Shown: piece by piece, positions 8,495 to 15,991 of the stretch
How the letters are laid out: every line of letters starts with the position of its first letter
How positions within the stretch are numbered: the stretch's first letter is position 1
Origin: CAHJXF01 sp038225855
GTDB taxonomy: Bacteria > Pseudomonadota > Gammaproteobacteria > Burkholderiales > Burkholderiaceae_D
Assembly: GCA_038225855.1 (NCBI GenBank)
Contig: JBBRQU010000012.1
Location: 1-64,000 of the forward strand
Length of the DNA stretch: 64,000 bases
Direction: 5' to 3'
Position numbers and translations under genes: made by a program
The notes under the pieces: model-generated
What the model was told of the DNA's origin: nothing
Seen by the model: only the letters and a program-made list of their open reading frames with translations
The model's database searches: none

Positions 8495-9703
8495 ATGTTT
8501 GCCCTCGCACTTCGAAATATCTTTCGCAACAAGGCAAGAACCAGCCTCACCTTGACCGTGATCGGCACGGGAGTGGCCGGGCTGATTCTTTGCGGCGGTT
8601 TTGTGGACGATGCCTTGCTGCAACTGCGCGAAGCCACCATACACGGGCAACTCGGCCATCTTCAGGTTTATCGCCTGGGCTTTTACCACAATGGATCGCG
8701 CAGCCCGGATAAATACACGATCGACAGACCTGCCGAGATTCTCGACGCGGCGCGGAAAATACCCGAGGTCCAAGAGGGTATGTCGCGTTTGAATTTCTCC
8801 GGCGTCATCAATAATGGACGGGCCGATTTCGCAATCGTCGGCGAGGGCGTCGAGCCCGCGAAGGAAAGGAAATTGGGAAGTCTTCTGGAGGTGATCGATG
8901 GAAAGAATCTCGACGACAGGGAAACCAATGGCGTCTTTATCGGCGAAGGCGTCGCGGCTTCGATGAAACTCAAAGTCGGCGATCGCGCGACGCTCCTGGT
9001 TCATACGCTCGACGGCGCGCTCAACAGCGGTGAATTCATTGTCACGGGAATATTCCGGAGTTTCTCGAAGGATTACGACAGCCGCGCGGTGCGCATCGCT
9101 TTGCCCGCGGCGCAGGAGTTGTTGGGCACGTCAGCAATCAACGCGGTAGTGCTGCTGCTGAAGAACACCGAAAGTACCGACGCCGTGGCGACGACGCTGC
9201 TCGGACAGTTGGACAAGACGCGCTATGAAATCAGAAGCTGGCGCCAGCTCGCCGACTTCTACGACGGAACTGCACGCCTTTATCAACGTCAGTTCGTGGT
9301 CCTCGAGGTCATCATCCTGCTCGCCGTGCTGCTCAGCGTCGTCAATGCCGTCAACATGAACGTGTTCGAGAGAACCGGCGAGTTCGGCACATTGATGGCG
9401 CTCGGGACACACGGCAGCGCGGTCTTCCGTCTGGTCTTGCAGGAGAACGTGCTTCTCGCGCTGATCGGCAGCGGCGCCGGCGCGCTGATCGGCGTGATGC
9501 TGGCCGGGGGCATTTCGGCGATCGGCATCCCCATGCCGCCGCCGCCGAACTCGAACGCGGGATACACGGCGCAAATTCAGATCAATGCGGCGACCGTCGT
9601 CACGGCATTCGCCGTTGGTTTCGTGGCGACGGTTTGTGCGGCATGGCTGCCAGCGCGGCGCGTTGCCCGCATGCCTGTCGTAGAGGCATTGCGACATGTT
9701 TGA
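8495..9703 (+). CDS. LolC/LolE-like ABC transporter permease, second of a pair
   Basis: This 402-residue paralogue of the upstream permease has the same layout: helix 1 at about 14-36, a periplasmic core to about 260, then three helices. The MNVFERTGEFGTLMALGTHG coupling segment and the AIGIPMPPPPNSNAGYT loop closely mirror VGIPMPPPPGRSVGYS in the first permease. The conserved proline-rich loop in both copies suggests a family distinct from canonical LolC/E. The ATG at 8495 is chosen because it reproduces the ALALRNIFRNKART start of the family; the frame stays open upstream but overlaps the previous gene. The cognate ATPase is 1 kb downstream, beyond an oppositely oriented LolA-like gene. Confidence 0.88.
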   Translation: MFALALRNIFRNKARTSLTLTVIGTGVAGLILCGGFVDDALLQLREATIHGQLGHLQVYRLGFYHNGSRSPDKYTIDRPAEILDAARKIPEVQEGMSRLNFSGVINNGRADFAIVGEGVEPAKERKLGSLLEVIDGKNLDDRETNGVFIGEGVAASMKLKVGDRATLLVHTLDGALNSGEFIVTGIFRSFSKDYDSRAVRIALPAAQELLGTSAINAVVLLLKNTESTDAVATTLLGQLDKTRYEIRSWRQLADFYDGTARLYQRQFVVLEVIILLAVLLSVVNAVNMNVFERTGEFGTLMALGTHGSAVFRLVLQENVLLALIGSGAGALIGVMLAGGISAIGIPMPPPPNSNAGYTAQIQINAATVVTAFAVGFVATVCAAWLPARRVARMPVVEALRHV

Positions 9704-9727
9704 TCGCACCGCTCGACCTCGCTGGTC

Positions 9728-10513
9728 CTATTCGAGCTTTTTCAGATAATCCTTGGTAAAGAGTTTATCCGGAAGATCGCGAATCTTCATATTGGAGTAT
9801 TCAAGTACCGATTGCTCGTTCTGATGCAAAGCGTCTTCGAGTATCAGACGGGTAGGGCGCATCTGTCCGGCGATCTTCCTGTAATCGAGATATTTGCAGG
9901 TTTTCAATAACCGATCCGAAAGAGAATAAAACTCCGCTTTGAACGGACGAGCATCCGATTGCCTGACCCAATAAAGAACGCGGTGATAAGTGACGCCGCG
10001 ATCGACCGCGGCCAATTCCAGCACCTGATAAGTTTCACCGTCGATGCTTTCGGTGCGAACCAGTTTCGCTGTGTAATCGCCTGCGAAATTCGCCCGCGCA
10101 AGATCGCCGTTTGCGACTTCGCCGGTCAGGCGCTGGCTGAGCGAAAGGCGTACGGGTTGCGAAATATCGGGCAGAAAGACCCAGAGGTCGCGAGCCTTCA
10201 TCAGCAGGATCTGTCCTTTTTCGGAAGCAGGCTCGGTCGTGATAACGACCGTGTTGTCGTTGCCCTTGGACATGATCCGGTACTTGCGGTTGTCCTGTTC
10301 CTTGCCGAAACCTGAATTGGTGATGTTGACATCTACCTGGAAGCCCTCGCGCGGGAAGCGAATCTGATCGGATTTTTCGAGGACGGCCTGGAGCGGGTCC
10401 TCATCGGCGGCGTTCGCGGGCGTAGCGATGCACAGCATGTTCAGCGCCGCGTTCAACGCCGCAACGCATGCCCACAGGAGTCGGATGGTGCGAGAGCGTG
10501 GCAATGCATTCAT
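9728..10513 (-). CDS. LolA-like periplasmic outer-membrane lipoprotein-sorting protein
   Basis: This 261-residue protein has a signal peptide ending TPANA at residue 35. The remainder matches the LolA-like 'outer membrane lipoprotein-sorting protein' family that accompanies MacB/LolE-like permeases: a half-barrel with motifs such as KGQILLMKARDLWVFLPD and the late RPTRLILED region. It would act as a soluble carrier that takes a lipidated cargo from the ABC transporter across the periplasm. It lies between the permease pair and the ATPase but on the opposite strand, so its transcription is separate. It converges on the second permease (24 bp gap) and diverges from the ATPase gene. No lipobox is present, which agrees with a soluble carrier. 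Confidence 0.85.
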   Translation of the reverse strand: MNALPRSRTIRLLWACVAALNAALNMLCIATPANAADEDPLQAVLEKSDQIRFPREGFQVDVNITNSGFGKEQDNRKYRIMSKGNDNTVVITTEPASEKGQILLMKARDLWVFLPDISQPVRLSLSQRLTGEVANGDLARANFAGDYTAKLVRTESIDGETYQVLELAAVDRGVTYHRVLYWVRQSDARPFKAEFYSLSDRLLKTCKYLDYRKIAGQMRPTRLILEDALHQNEQSVLEYSNMKIRDLPDKLFTKDYLKKLE

Positions 10514-10646
10514 GATCGAGAACCTTTGCGATGCGGGCGGGCGGGGCTTGCGTACAACAATGACGGCTCATCGTGAGCGCCGATCGGGCCGAAGACAGTC
10601 GATGAACCGTATCATGACTGGCAGCGAATTTCGTCGTCGGGCTTAC

Positions 10647-11387
10647 ATGGAATTGATTCGGCTTGAGAACGTCACCAAGGACTATCTGCTGGGCCGGCAG
10701 ACGGTGCAGGCGCTCAAGCAGGTCACCTTGAGCATCGAGGATGGGGTCTTTCTCGCCATCGCAGGGCCTTCGGGGAGCGGCAAGACGACCTTGCTGAATT
10801 TGATCGGATGCATCGATCGAGCGACCACAGGCGCGATCTGGATCAACGGGCACGACGTCTCCAAGCGCACGCCCGACCAGCTCGCCGACCTGCGCGCGCG
10901 AACGATAGGGTTCGTGTTCCAGACCTTCAATCTGCTCCCCGTGCTCTCGGCCGCGGAGAACGTCGAATATCCGTTGCTTCAATTCAGGGAACTGAGCAAG
11001 AGCGCGCGCCGCGAGCGCGTGCATCACTATCTGAAGGTGGTCGGAATCGACAAGTTCGCGACCCACCGTCCAAACCAGTTGAGCGGGGGGCAACGGCAAC
11101 GGGTGGCGATCGCTCGCGCGCTGGCGATTCACCCGAAAATCATTCTGGCCGACGAGCCGACCGCGAACCTGGATCACAAGACCGGCGAAGGGATACTGCG
11201 GTTGATGAAGAAAATCAACATGTCGACAAAAACCACGTTCATATTCTCGACCCACGATCAAAAGGTGATCAACATGGCGGATCGATTGATTCGAATCGAA
11301 GATGGTGAAATCAAGCGACTGGGCATCAAGATCGATCGCGCGTGGCTCTATGCGGACAATCCCGATCGCGTCCTCAAGGTGAAATGA
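10647..11387 (+). CDS. LolD/MacB-like ABC transporter ATP-binding protein
   Basis: This 246-residue ATPase has all the expected motifs: Walker A GPSGSGKT (40-47), Q-loop Gln92, signature LSGGQ (145-149), Walker B IILADE (165-170) and switch His203 in STHD. It closely resembles LolD/MacB ATPases and should power the two permeases encoded at 7272-9703. The C-terminus has an unusual extension beyond the ABC fold (about 222-246, ending NPDRVLKVK). The ATG at 10647 is chosen because it gives the standard MELIRLENVTKDY beginning; ATG at 10602 would add 15 residues. The next gene starts inside its stop codon (ATGA overlap at 11384), implying translational coupling to the outer-membrane protein. Confidence 0.92.
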   Translation: MELIRLENVTKDYLLGRQTVQALKQVTLSIEDGVFLAIAGPSGSGKTTLLNLIGCIDRATTGAIWINGHDVSKRTPDQLADLRARTIGFVFQTFNLLPVLSAAENVEYPLLQFRELSKSARRERVHHYLKVVGIDKFATHRPNQLSGGQRQRVAIARALAIHPKIILADEPTANLDHKTGEGILRLMKKINMSTKTTFIFSTHDQKVINMADRLIRIEDGEIKRLGIKIDRAWLYADNPDRVLKVK

Positions 11388-12934
11388 TGGAGCCCGATTT
11401 TTTCTTCTCATGTCTCACGCGCGGCACGCCGCTGTTTTGCCGCGCTGCCATCGGCCTGTTCGTCGCCAGCGCGGCCGCCTGCGCATACGCAGCACCGGCG
11501 GATCAGCCGGTCCCGGTCGTCGACCCGTCGGGCTTGGCTTCCGATGGTTCTTCCGAGGAGGCGCAGGGCGGCGGCCTCCGCATTCCGAGTCGCGCCGCGC
11601 TGCGTCGCCTGCTCGCGCAGCGAGCCGATGACAAGGGCGCCAAGAGCGTCGGCGAGCCGAAGGAAAAGAGTCGGGCCGATGCGCTGCTCGCGGAGGATAA
11701 CCTCGAGGAACCGGCCGCGCCGACGACGAAGTTCTTCGGCTTCGATCAGGTCGAAGCCGCGTACATCGTGCCTCGGCCCGGGCATTTTTCGAAATGGATC
11801 AATCGACTCGAATTGGGTGCTCAAGGCGCATTGAGCGAAAGCGTGAAGTGGAAAGTCAGCGGGAGATTCGATTACAACGCGATCTACGACCTCAGTAATT
11901 TCTATCCGGGCCGAGTCAGGGACGATCAACGTTTCGATGCGATGTTCCGCGAAACCTATATCGATCTGGGCGCCGGGGACATCGAGTTTCGTCTCGGACG
12001 GCAGCAGATTGTCTGGGGTGAAGTGGTCGGATTGTTTTTCGCCGACGTCGTTTCGGCCAAGGACTTGCGCGAATTCATACTGACCGATTTCGATTTGCTC
12101 CGGATTCCGCAATGGGCCGCGCGCGCGGAATATTTCAAGAACGATATCCACGTCGAGGCGATCTGGATCCCGGTTCCCAGCGTCGACAAGGTCGGCAAGC
12201 CGGGGAGCGACTACTTTTCGTATCCGCCCGCCGGGCCTTCTGGCTACGGCTACGTGATCAACGATGAGCGCAAACCCCAACGGAACTCGTCGAATCAGAA
12301 TTTCGGACTGCGTGCGTCGATTCTGCGAGGCGGCTGGGACGTCGCGGCCTTCGGCTATCGCAGCGTCGACTCGTCGCCGACGTATTTCCGCGAAGTGGTG
12401 GCGGGACCAAATCCGGCGCTGATCTATACGCCGCGTCACGACAAGATCACCCAATACGGCGTGACGGCCTCGAAGGACCTCAACGATTTTCTGATCAAGA
12501 CCGAGGCGATTTATACCCTCGGGCGAAATTTCAATGTCACGCGACTATCCGACAGCGACGGCGTGGTTCGCCAGAATTATCTCGACTACATCGTCAGTTT
12601 CGAATTTCCGTTGGCCGATGATGCGCGATTCAATCTGCAATTGTTTCAACGCCGATTCAGCGATCACGATCCCGATATCATTCCGAGGAAGATCGAAAGC
12701 GGCGTGACCTTGTATTGGGCGGGAAAATGGAGCAACCATCTTCAACCGCAAATACTTTTTATTCACAGCCTGAATCGCAACGATTGGCTGCTGCGCCCCA
12801 AGCTGGTCTGGAATTTCCAGAAAGAATGGCGCGCGGTGGCGGGAGTCGATGTTTTCGGCGGCTCGGCGAACGGACTGTTCGGACAATTCGATAAGAAAGA
12901 CCGCGCCTATCTGGAGGTTCGTCGCAGCTTTTGA
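11384..12934 (+). CDS. DUF1302-type outer-membrane beta-barrel protein
   Basis: This 516-residue protein has a signal peptide (about 1-36, ending CAYA). A charged, probably helical stretch (50-110) follows, then a long series of amphipathic beta-strands with alternating aromatic residues, ending in a terminal Phe (LEVRRSF) as in outer-membrane barrels. The FRETYIDLGAGDIEFRLGRQ and IVWGEVVGLFFADVVSAKDLREF segments are characteristic of DUF1302 proteins, which often sit next to lipid or hydrophobic-compound transporters. The ATG overlaps the ATPase stop codon, so the two are co-translated. This suggests the ABC/LolA-like route ends in this barrel. The 3' end overlaps the convergent nitroreductase gene by 28 bp. 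The function in export is inferred. Confidence 0.85.
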   Translation: MMEPDFFFSCLTRGTPLFCRAAIGLFVASAAACAYAAPADQPVPVVDPSGLASDGSSEEAQGGGLRIPSRAALRRLLAQRADDKGAKSVGEPKEKSRADALLAEDNLEEPAAPTTKFFGFDQVEAAYIVPRPGHFSKWINRLELGAQGALSESVKWKVSGRFDYNAIYDLSNFYPGRVRDDQRFDAMFRETYIDLGAGDIEFRLGRQQIVWGEVVGLFFADVVSAKDLREFILTDFDLLRIPQWAARAEYFKNDIHVEAIWIPVPSVDKVGKPGSDYFSYPPAGPSGYGYVINDERKPQRNSSNQNFGLRASILRGGWDVAAFGYRSVDSSPTYFREVVAGPNPALIYTPRHDKITQYGVTASKDLNDFLIKTEAIYTLGRNFNVTRLSDSDGVVRQNYLDYIVSFEFPLADDARFNLQLFQRRFSDHDPDIIPRKIESGVTLYWAGKWSNHLQPQILFIHSLNRNDWLLRPKLVWNFQKEWRAVAGVDVFGGSANGLFGQFDKKDRAYLEVRRSF

Positions 12935-14037
12935 TCGCCTGGCGTGATCGCTGGATCGAACATCAGTTGCTCGAGCGGCAGCCGCAGCGATCGATAGGGC
13001 GCAGGATTCCCAGCACCCACTCTCCCCATGAAAACCGCGTTCTTCGCAGCGGCCTCTCCAATGTCCTGATCGAGTCGCAACGCGATTCGCGCCGCCAACG
13101 CCGGGATTTCCGGAAGACTCGAGAATTGCAGACGGGCGCGGCTGTAGCGCGCGAAGATCAAAGGCGTCACCTCGGGCTGCAATTGCAGATTCAATTGAGC
13201 CGCCGTCAGCCACAGCCGCTGAACGGCACGTCCGGCGGCGATGAAATCGTCGATCGTCGTTGGCGAACGCTTTGCAATGAGCACGAAGTGAGCCGCGCAT
13301 TTCAGAGCGGGAATCACGTCGAGCTGAATGCGCGGTATCCAGGTGCCCGCGAGAAAGCGATTGAAGAACCCCACTCGCGTCCAGCTTCGCATCACCCAGC
13401 GCATCAATAGCGCCGTCATCGGATCCAATCCCACAGCAGCTTCGGGAACGCGATCGTTGCTGAATTTCGCGCCCCATTCGATCGCCTCGCGATGGACCTG
13501 ATAGGCCTCGGGCATGATCAGCCGCAGCTTGGCGCTGGCAAACAGCAAACCGGCCACGCGGCGACGTTCGGCCGCGCTCTCGCGCCACAGGAGTTGGTAC
13601 GCATCGCCGATCGATGCCGTCAGCGCGGCTTTTTCGGTTTGCGTGAGCGCTCGCGTGTCGAGCGCGCGGCGATGCACGCTTCGAGTCTCGATGAACGCGG
13701 CCAAGGGATCGGCGCGAACGAGGGAATCGGCGACCAAGCGAATATCGATGGCAGGCCGCTCGATCGGCGATGCGACGATTCGAGTTGCATCGACGCGAAG
13801 GCCCAAGCGCGACGCCGTGATCGCCATCGTCTCGATCAGCGCGCCGATGCCGATCTGGCTTGCGCTTCCGTCGAGATCGTAGACGCAGCGCTCGCGCGTG
13901 TCGTAGCCGTGAACGATGACGTGGTCATCGGCGACGATCTCGAATCGCCAGCATTGCTCGTTGTCGCCGCTGGGCGCCCAGCGAGCGAGATCGAGGATTT
14001 GCTCGACGCGGCGACGATCCTCCGATCGAGGGATCAT
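12907..14037 (-). CDS. Nitroreductase-family (FMN-dependent) protein
   Basis: This 376-residue protein's N-terminal part (RRRVEQILDLARWAPSGDNEQCWRF, residues 8-32) is the FMN-phosphate-binding motif of the nitroreductase fold. A second conserved part, the dimer/FMN region, falls near residues 255-300 (AAHFVLIAKRSPTT, AAGRAVQRLWLTAAQLNLQLQP). It is longer than simple nitroreductases, with an insertion in the middle. The ATG at 14037 makes a 4-bp ATGA overlap with the ThiF gene and is preferred to a longer start 29 codons upstream. Tight coupling to ThiF suggests the two act in sequence on one substrate, for example adenylation followed by a flavin-dependent redox step. That is inference; the substrate is unknown. 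Confidence 0.85.
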   Translation of the reverse strand: MIPRSEDRRRVEQILDLARWAPSGDNEQCWRFEIVADDHVIVHGYDTRERCVYDLDGSASQIGIGALIETMAITASRLGLRVDATRIVASPIERPAIDIRLVADSLVRADPLAAFIETRSVHRRALDTRALTQTEKAALTASIGDAYQLLWRESAAERRRVAGLLFASAKLRLIMPEAYQVHREAIEWGAKFSNDRVPEAAVGLDPMTALLMRWVMRSWTRVGFFNRFLAGTWIPRIQLDVIPALKCAAHFVLIAKRSPTTIDDFIAAGRAVQRLWLTAAQLNLQLQPEVTPLIFARYSRARLQFSSLPEIPALAARIALRLDQDIGEAAAKNAVFMGRVGAGNPAPYRSLRLPLEQLMFDPAITPGDQKLRRTSR

Positions 14038-14912
14038 TTCGTCGGCGGCGTTATCTTCAACTGGCGGCGCGCGATCGCCAGAGTCAATTTCTGCAGCGGA
14101 TTGCTGTTGCCGCGAGGTCGCCACGTGCGCGTGAGCCGATAACGATAGGCATCGAAGTGGACGCCGCGCGGCGCTGCAAGCAGCCTTCCGCGTTTGAGCA
14201 ATATCTTCAGACTCTCGGTGGCCGCAAATCCCGCGCAGAGCTGGCAGGCCATCACCGTCGATGGGCCGCGCTTGTTCGCGAAATCGACGCGCGATCGATC
14301 GACGAGATAAGCGAGTTGCAGCATGCGCGGCGAGAGGCCGAGCAAAAAGCGAATCGCCTGCTCGTCGGGCGGCAGACCTTCGAGCTGGAAGTAGTCGTCG
14401 AAGCTCATGCCCCCGGGCAGGAAGTTGAGCAGCGCCACGCCCATGCCGAGCGGCGCGGCCGTTATCGCGGGAATCCCGAGTTGTGCGCAGCGCGCGAACA
14501 CCTTGCGGCGAATGTCGAGCGCGAAATAATCGAGGCCGTCGACATAGAGATCGACGTCCTTCAGGAACGCGTCGATGCCTTCTTCGGTGACGCCCATGGG
14601 GAAGCGCTCGATCGCGAGTTCCGGATTGATGTCGAGCGCCATGGCGGCGAGCACTTCGATCTTGGGTTGATCGATGCTCGCCATCGAGGCGCCCGCCTGC
14701 CGGTTGAAGTTCGCCAGGGCGAATCGGTCGAAGTCCGCGATATGAAAGCGACCGATGCCCAGGCGCGCAAGCGTCAGCAGATGGCTGCCTCCCACGCCGC
14801 CGAGTCCTGCGATCGCGATGCGCTTGCCTTTGAGTTTCTGCTGTTCCGCCTCGGTGACCCAGCCGAGATTGCGGGAGAAGGCTGCCTCGTACGAAAATGG
14901 CTCAGCGCTCAT
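14034..14912 (-). CDS. ThiF/MoeB/E1-like adenylyltransferase
   Basis: This 292-residue protein has the E1-like Rossmann ATP-binding site: GLGGVGG (36-42), the acidic IADFDRF (58-64) and the catalytic ANFNRQ (67-72) motif. Proteins of this fold adenylate a carboxyl group, such as the C-terminus of a small protein or an amino-acid-like acceptor. Only one CxxC pair (MACQLCAG, near residue 235) is visible; the paired zinc knuckle of MoeB/ThiF is incomplete, and no partner ubiquitin-like protein is seen nearby. The ATG at 14912 is used because the codon before it is TTG. It lies 53 bp after the N-acyl amino acid synthase gene and overlaps the nitroreductase gene, forming a three-gene operon. Confidence 0.88.
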   Translation of the reverse strand: MSAEPFSYEAAFSRNLGWVTEAEQQKLKGKRIAIAGLGGVGGSHLLTLARLGIGRFHIADFDRFALANFNRQAGASMASIDQPKIEVLAAMALDINPELAIERFPMGVTEEGIDAFLKDVDLYVDGLDYFALDIRRKVFARCAQLGIPAITAAPLGMGVALLNFLPGGMSFDDYFQLEGLPPDEQAIRFLLGLSPRMLQLAYLVDRSRVDFANKRGPSTVMACQLCAGFAATESLKILLKRGRLLAAPRGVHFDAYRYRLTRTWRPRGNSNPLQKLTLAIARRQLKITPPTK

Positions 14913-14965
14913 CAAGTCGCCCGCTCATCCCGGAGGCGTTCAGCAATCGATGCATCGTGGCGCGT

Positions 14966-15817
14966 TCAGCGCAGCTTGTTCAGCCGCCCCATGATCCCGC
15001 GCTCTTCGGCCTCGGAGAAGAAATAGGGATAGAGGGACTTTTCCACACGCGCCTGTTCGGGTTTGCCGCCGAACTTGGCGATCTGCGCGGCCGAGTGCGA
15101 GAAGTCGAGCCGCATCAGAACCGCCGGGGCATTGACTCGAGGGCTGAGGCGCTCGGGACCGAATTGCTTGAACCCGAGCATCTGGTCATAGAAACGCACA
15201 TGGCGCGGATTGACCTCGATGAACAAGTCCGAAAATCCGTTCATGCGGTGCGAATAAATGTACGCGATGTGAAACAGCGTAGCCAGTACGCGCTTGGAAC
15301 GGATCGCGCCATCGACCGCGAGTTTGGTGAATTCGCAGATGCGTCCCCCTGCGACGCGAAGAGCGTCGACCTCGGGCTTGTAGAGCTCGTCGACCAGGAG
15401 ACCGTCGGAGGAATCGAAGCCGATGGAAATCGTCGCCATCGGCGACGTGCCATGCGAGGCCACGAGGGTGATGCGGTTCGGCTGATGCTTGGCGTGCCAG
15501 GCGATCTTGTAGCCACGCCACGCATACATCTTCTTGACGAGCATGCTCGCTGTATTGCGGCGGCCTTCGTTGTCCGCGAGACGGACCTTGAAGAGAGTCT
15601 GATTGAGCGCGAGCTCGCGGGCGCCTTCGCTTTCACCCTGATCGACGACCAGCGACGTCAGGACGTGCGGCGCATCGAAAGGGACGCCGACGATCGTTCG
15701 CCCGACGAGATCATCGTTGGGCGAAGGTTTATCTTTAGAAGAATCTGAAGTGGAACGCCAACTCTTCAAAACACCGTGCTCCGCATCGACTTTCCGGGAG
15801 CCCTCCCCGAATCCCAA
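14966..15817 (-). CDS. FeeM-like long-chain N-acyl amino acid synthase (GNAT fold)
   Basis: This frame is 283 residues long. From about residue 75 it carries the family pattern FKVRLADNEGRRNTASMLVKK-type start, MYAWRGY, the central ICEFTKLAVDG strand and the NPRHVRFYDQMLGF segment. This is the GNAT-like fold of N-acyl amino acid synthases, which move a long acyl chain from acyl-carrier protein to an amino acid such as tyrosine. Related acyltransferases are known to cluster with PEP-CTERM/exosortase genes. The first 70 residues are poorly conserved-looking and the start is uncertain: the longest frame begins with TTG at 15817 and no ATG occurs before the core. It is the first gene of an operon with ThiF and the nitroreductase. 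Confidence 0.83.
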   Translation of the reverse strand: MGFGEGSRKVDAEHGVLKSWRSTSDSSKDKPSPNDDLVGRTIVGVPFDAPHVLTSLVVDQGESEGARELALNQTLFKVRLADNEGRRNTASMLVKKMYAWRGYKIAWHAKHQPNRITLVASHGTSPMATISIGFDSSDGLLVDELYKPEVDALRVAGGRICEFTKLAVDGAIRSKRVLATLFHIAYIYSHRMNGFSDLFIEVNPRHVRFYDQMLGFKQFGPERLSPRVNAPAVLMRLDFSHSAAQIAKFGGKPEQARVEKSLYPYFFSEAEERGIMGRLNKLR

Positions 15818-15991
15818 AAATGAGGCCGGACCGCCTATGTTGTCTTTGGGCTGAGTTTTTTATTTATCCTAGCATACGCAAAAAATGCGCTCGTGGCGCG
15901 AATGGTGTCGATCAGACAACATGATTGTCGCGCTTGCGTAGCCCGCTCCATATCCAACCTGTGGATTGATCCCGTGCCGATTCTTTCAGAC

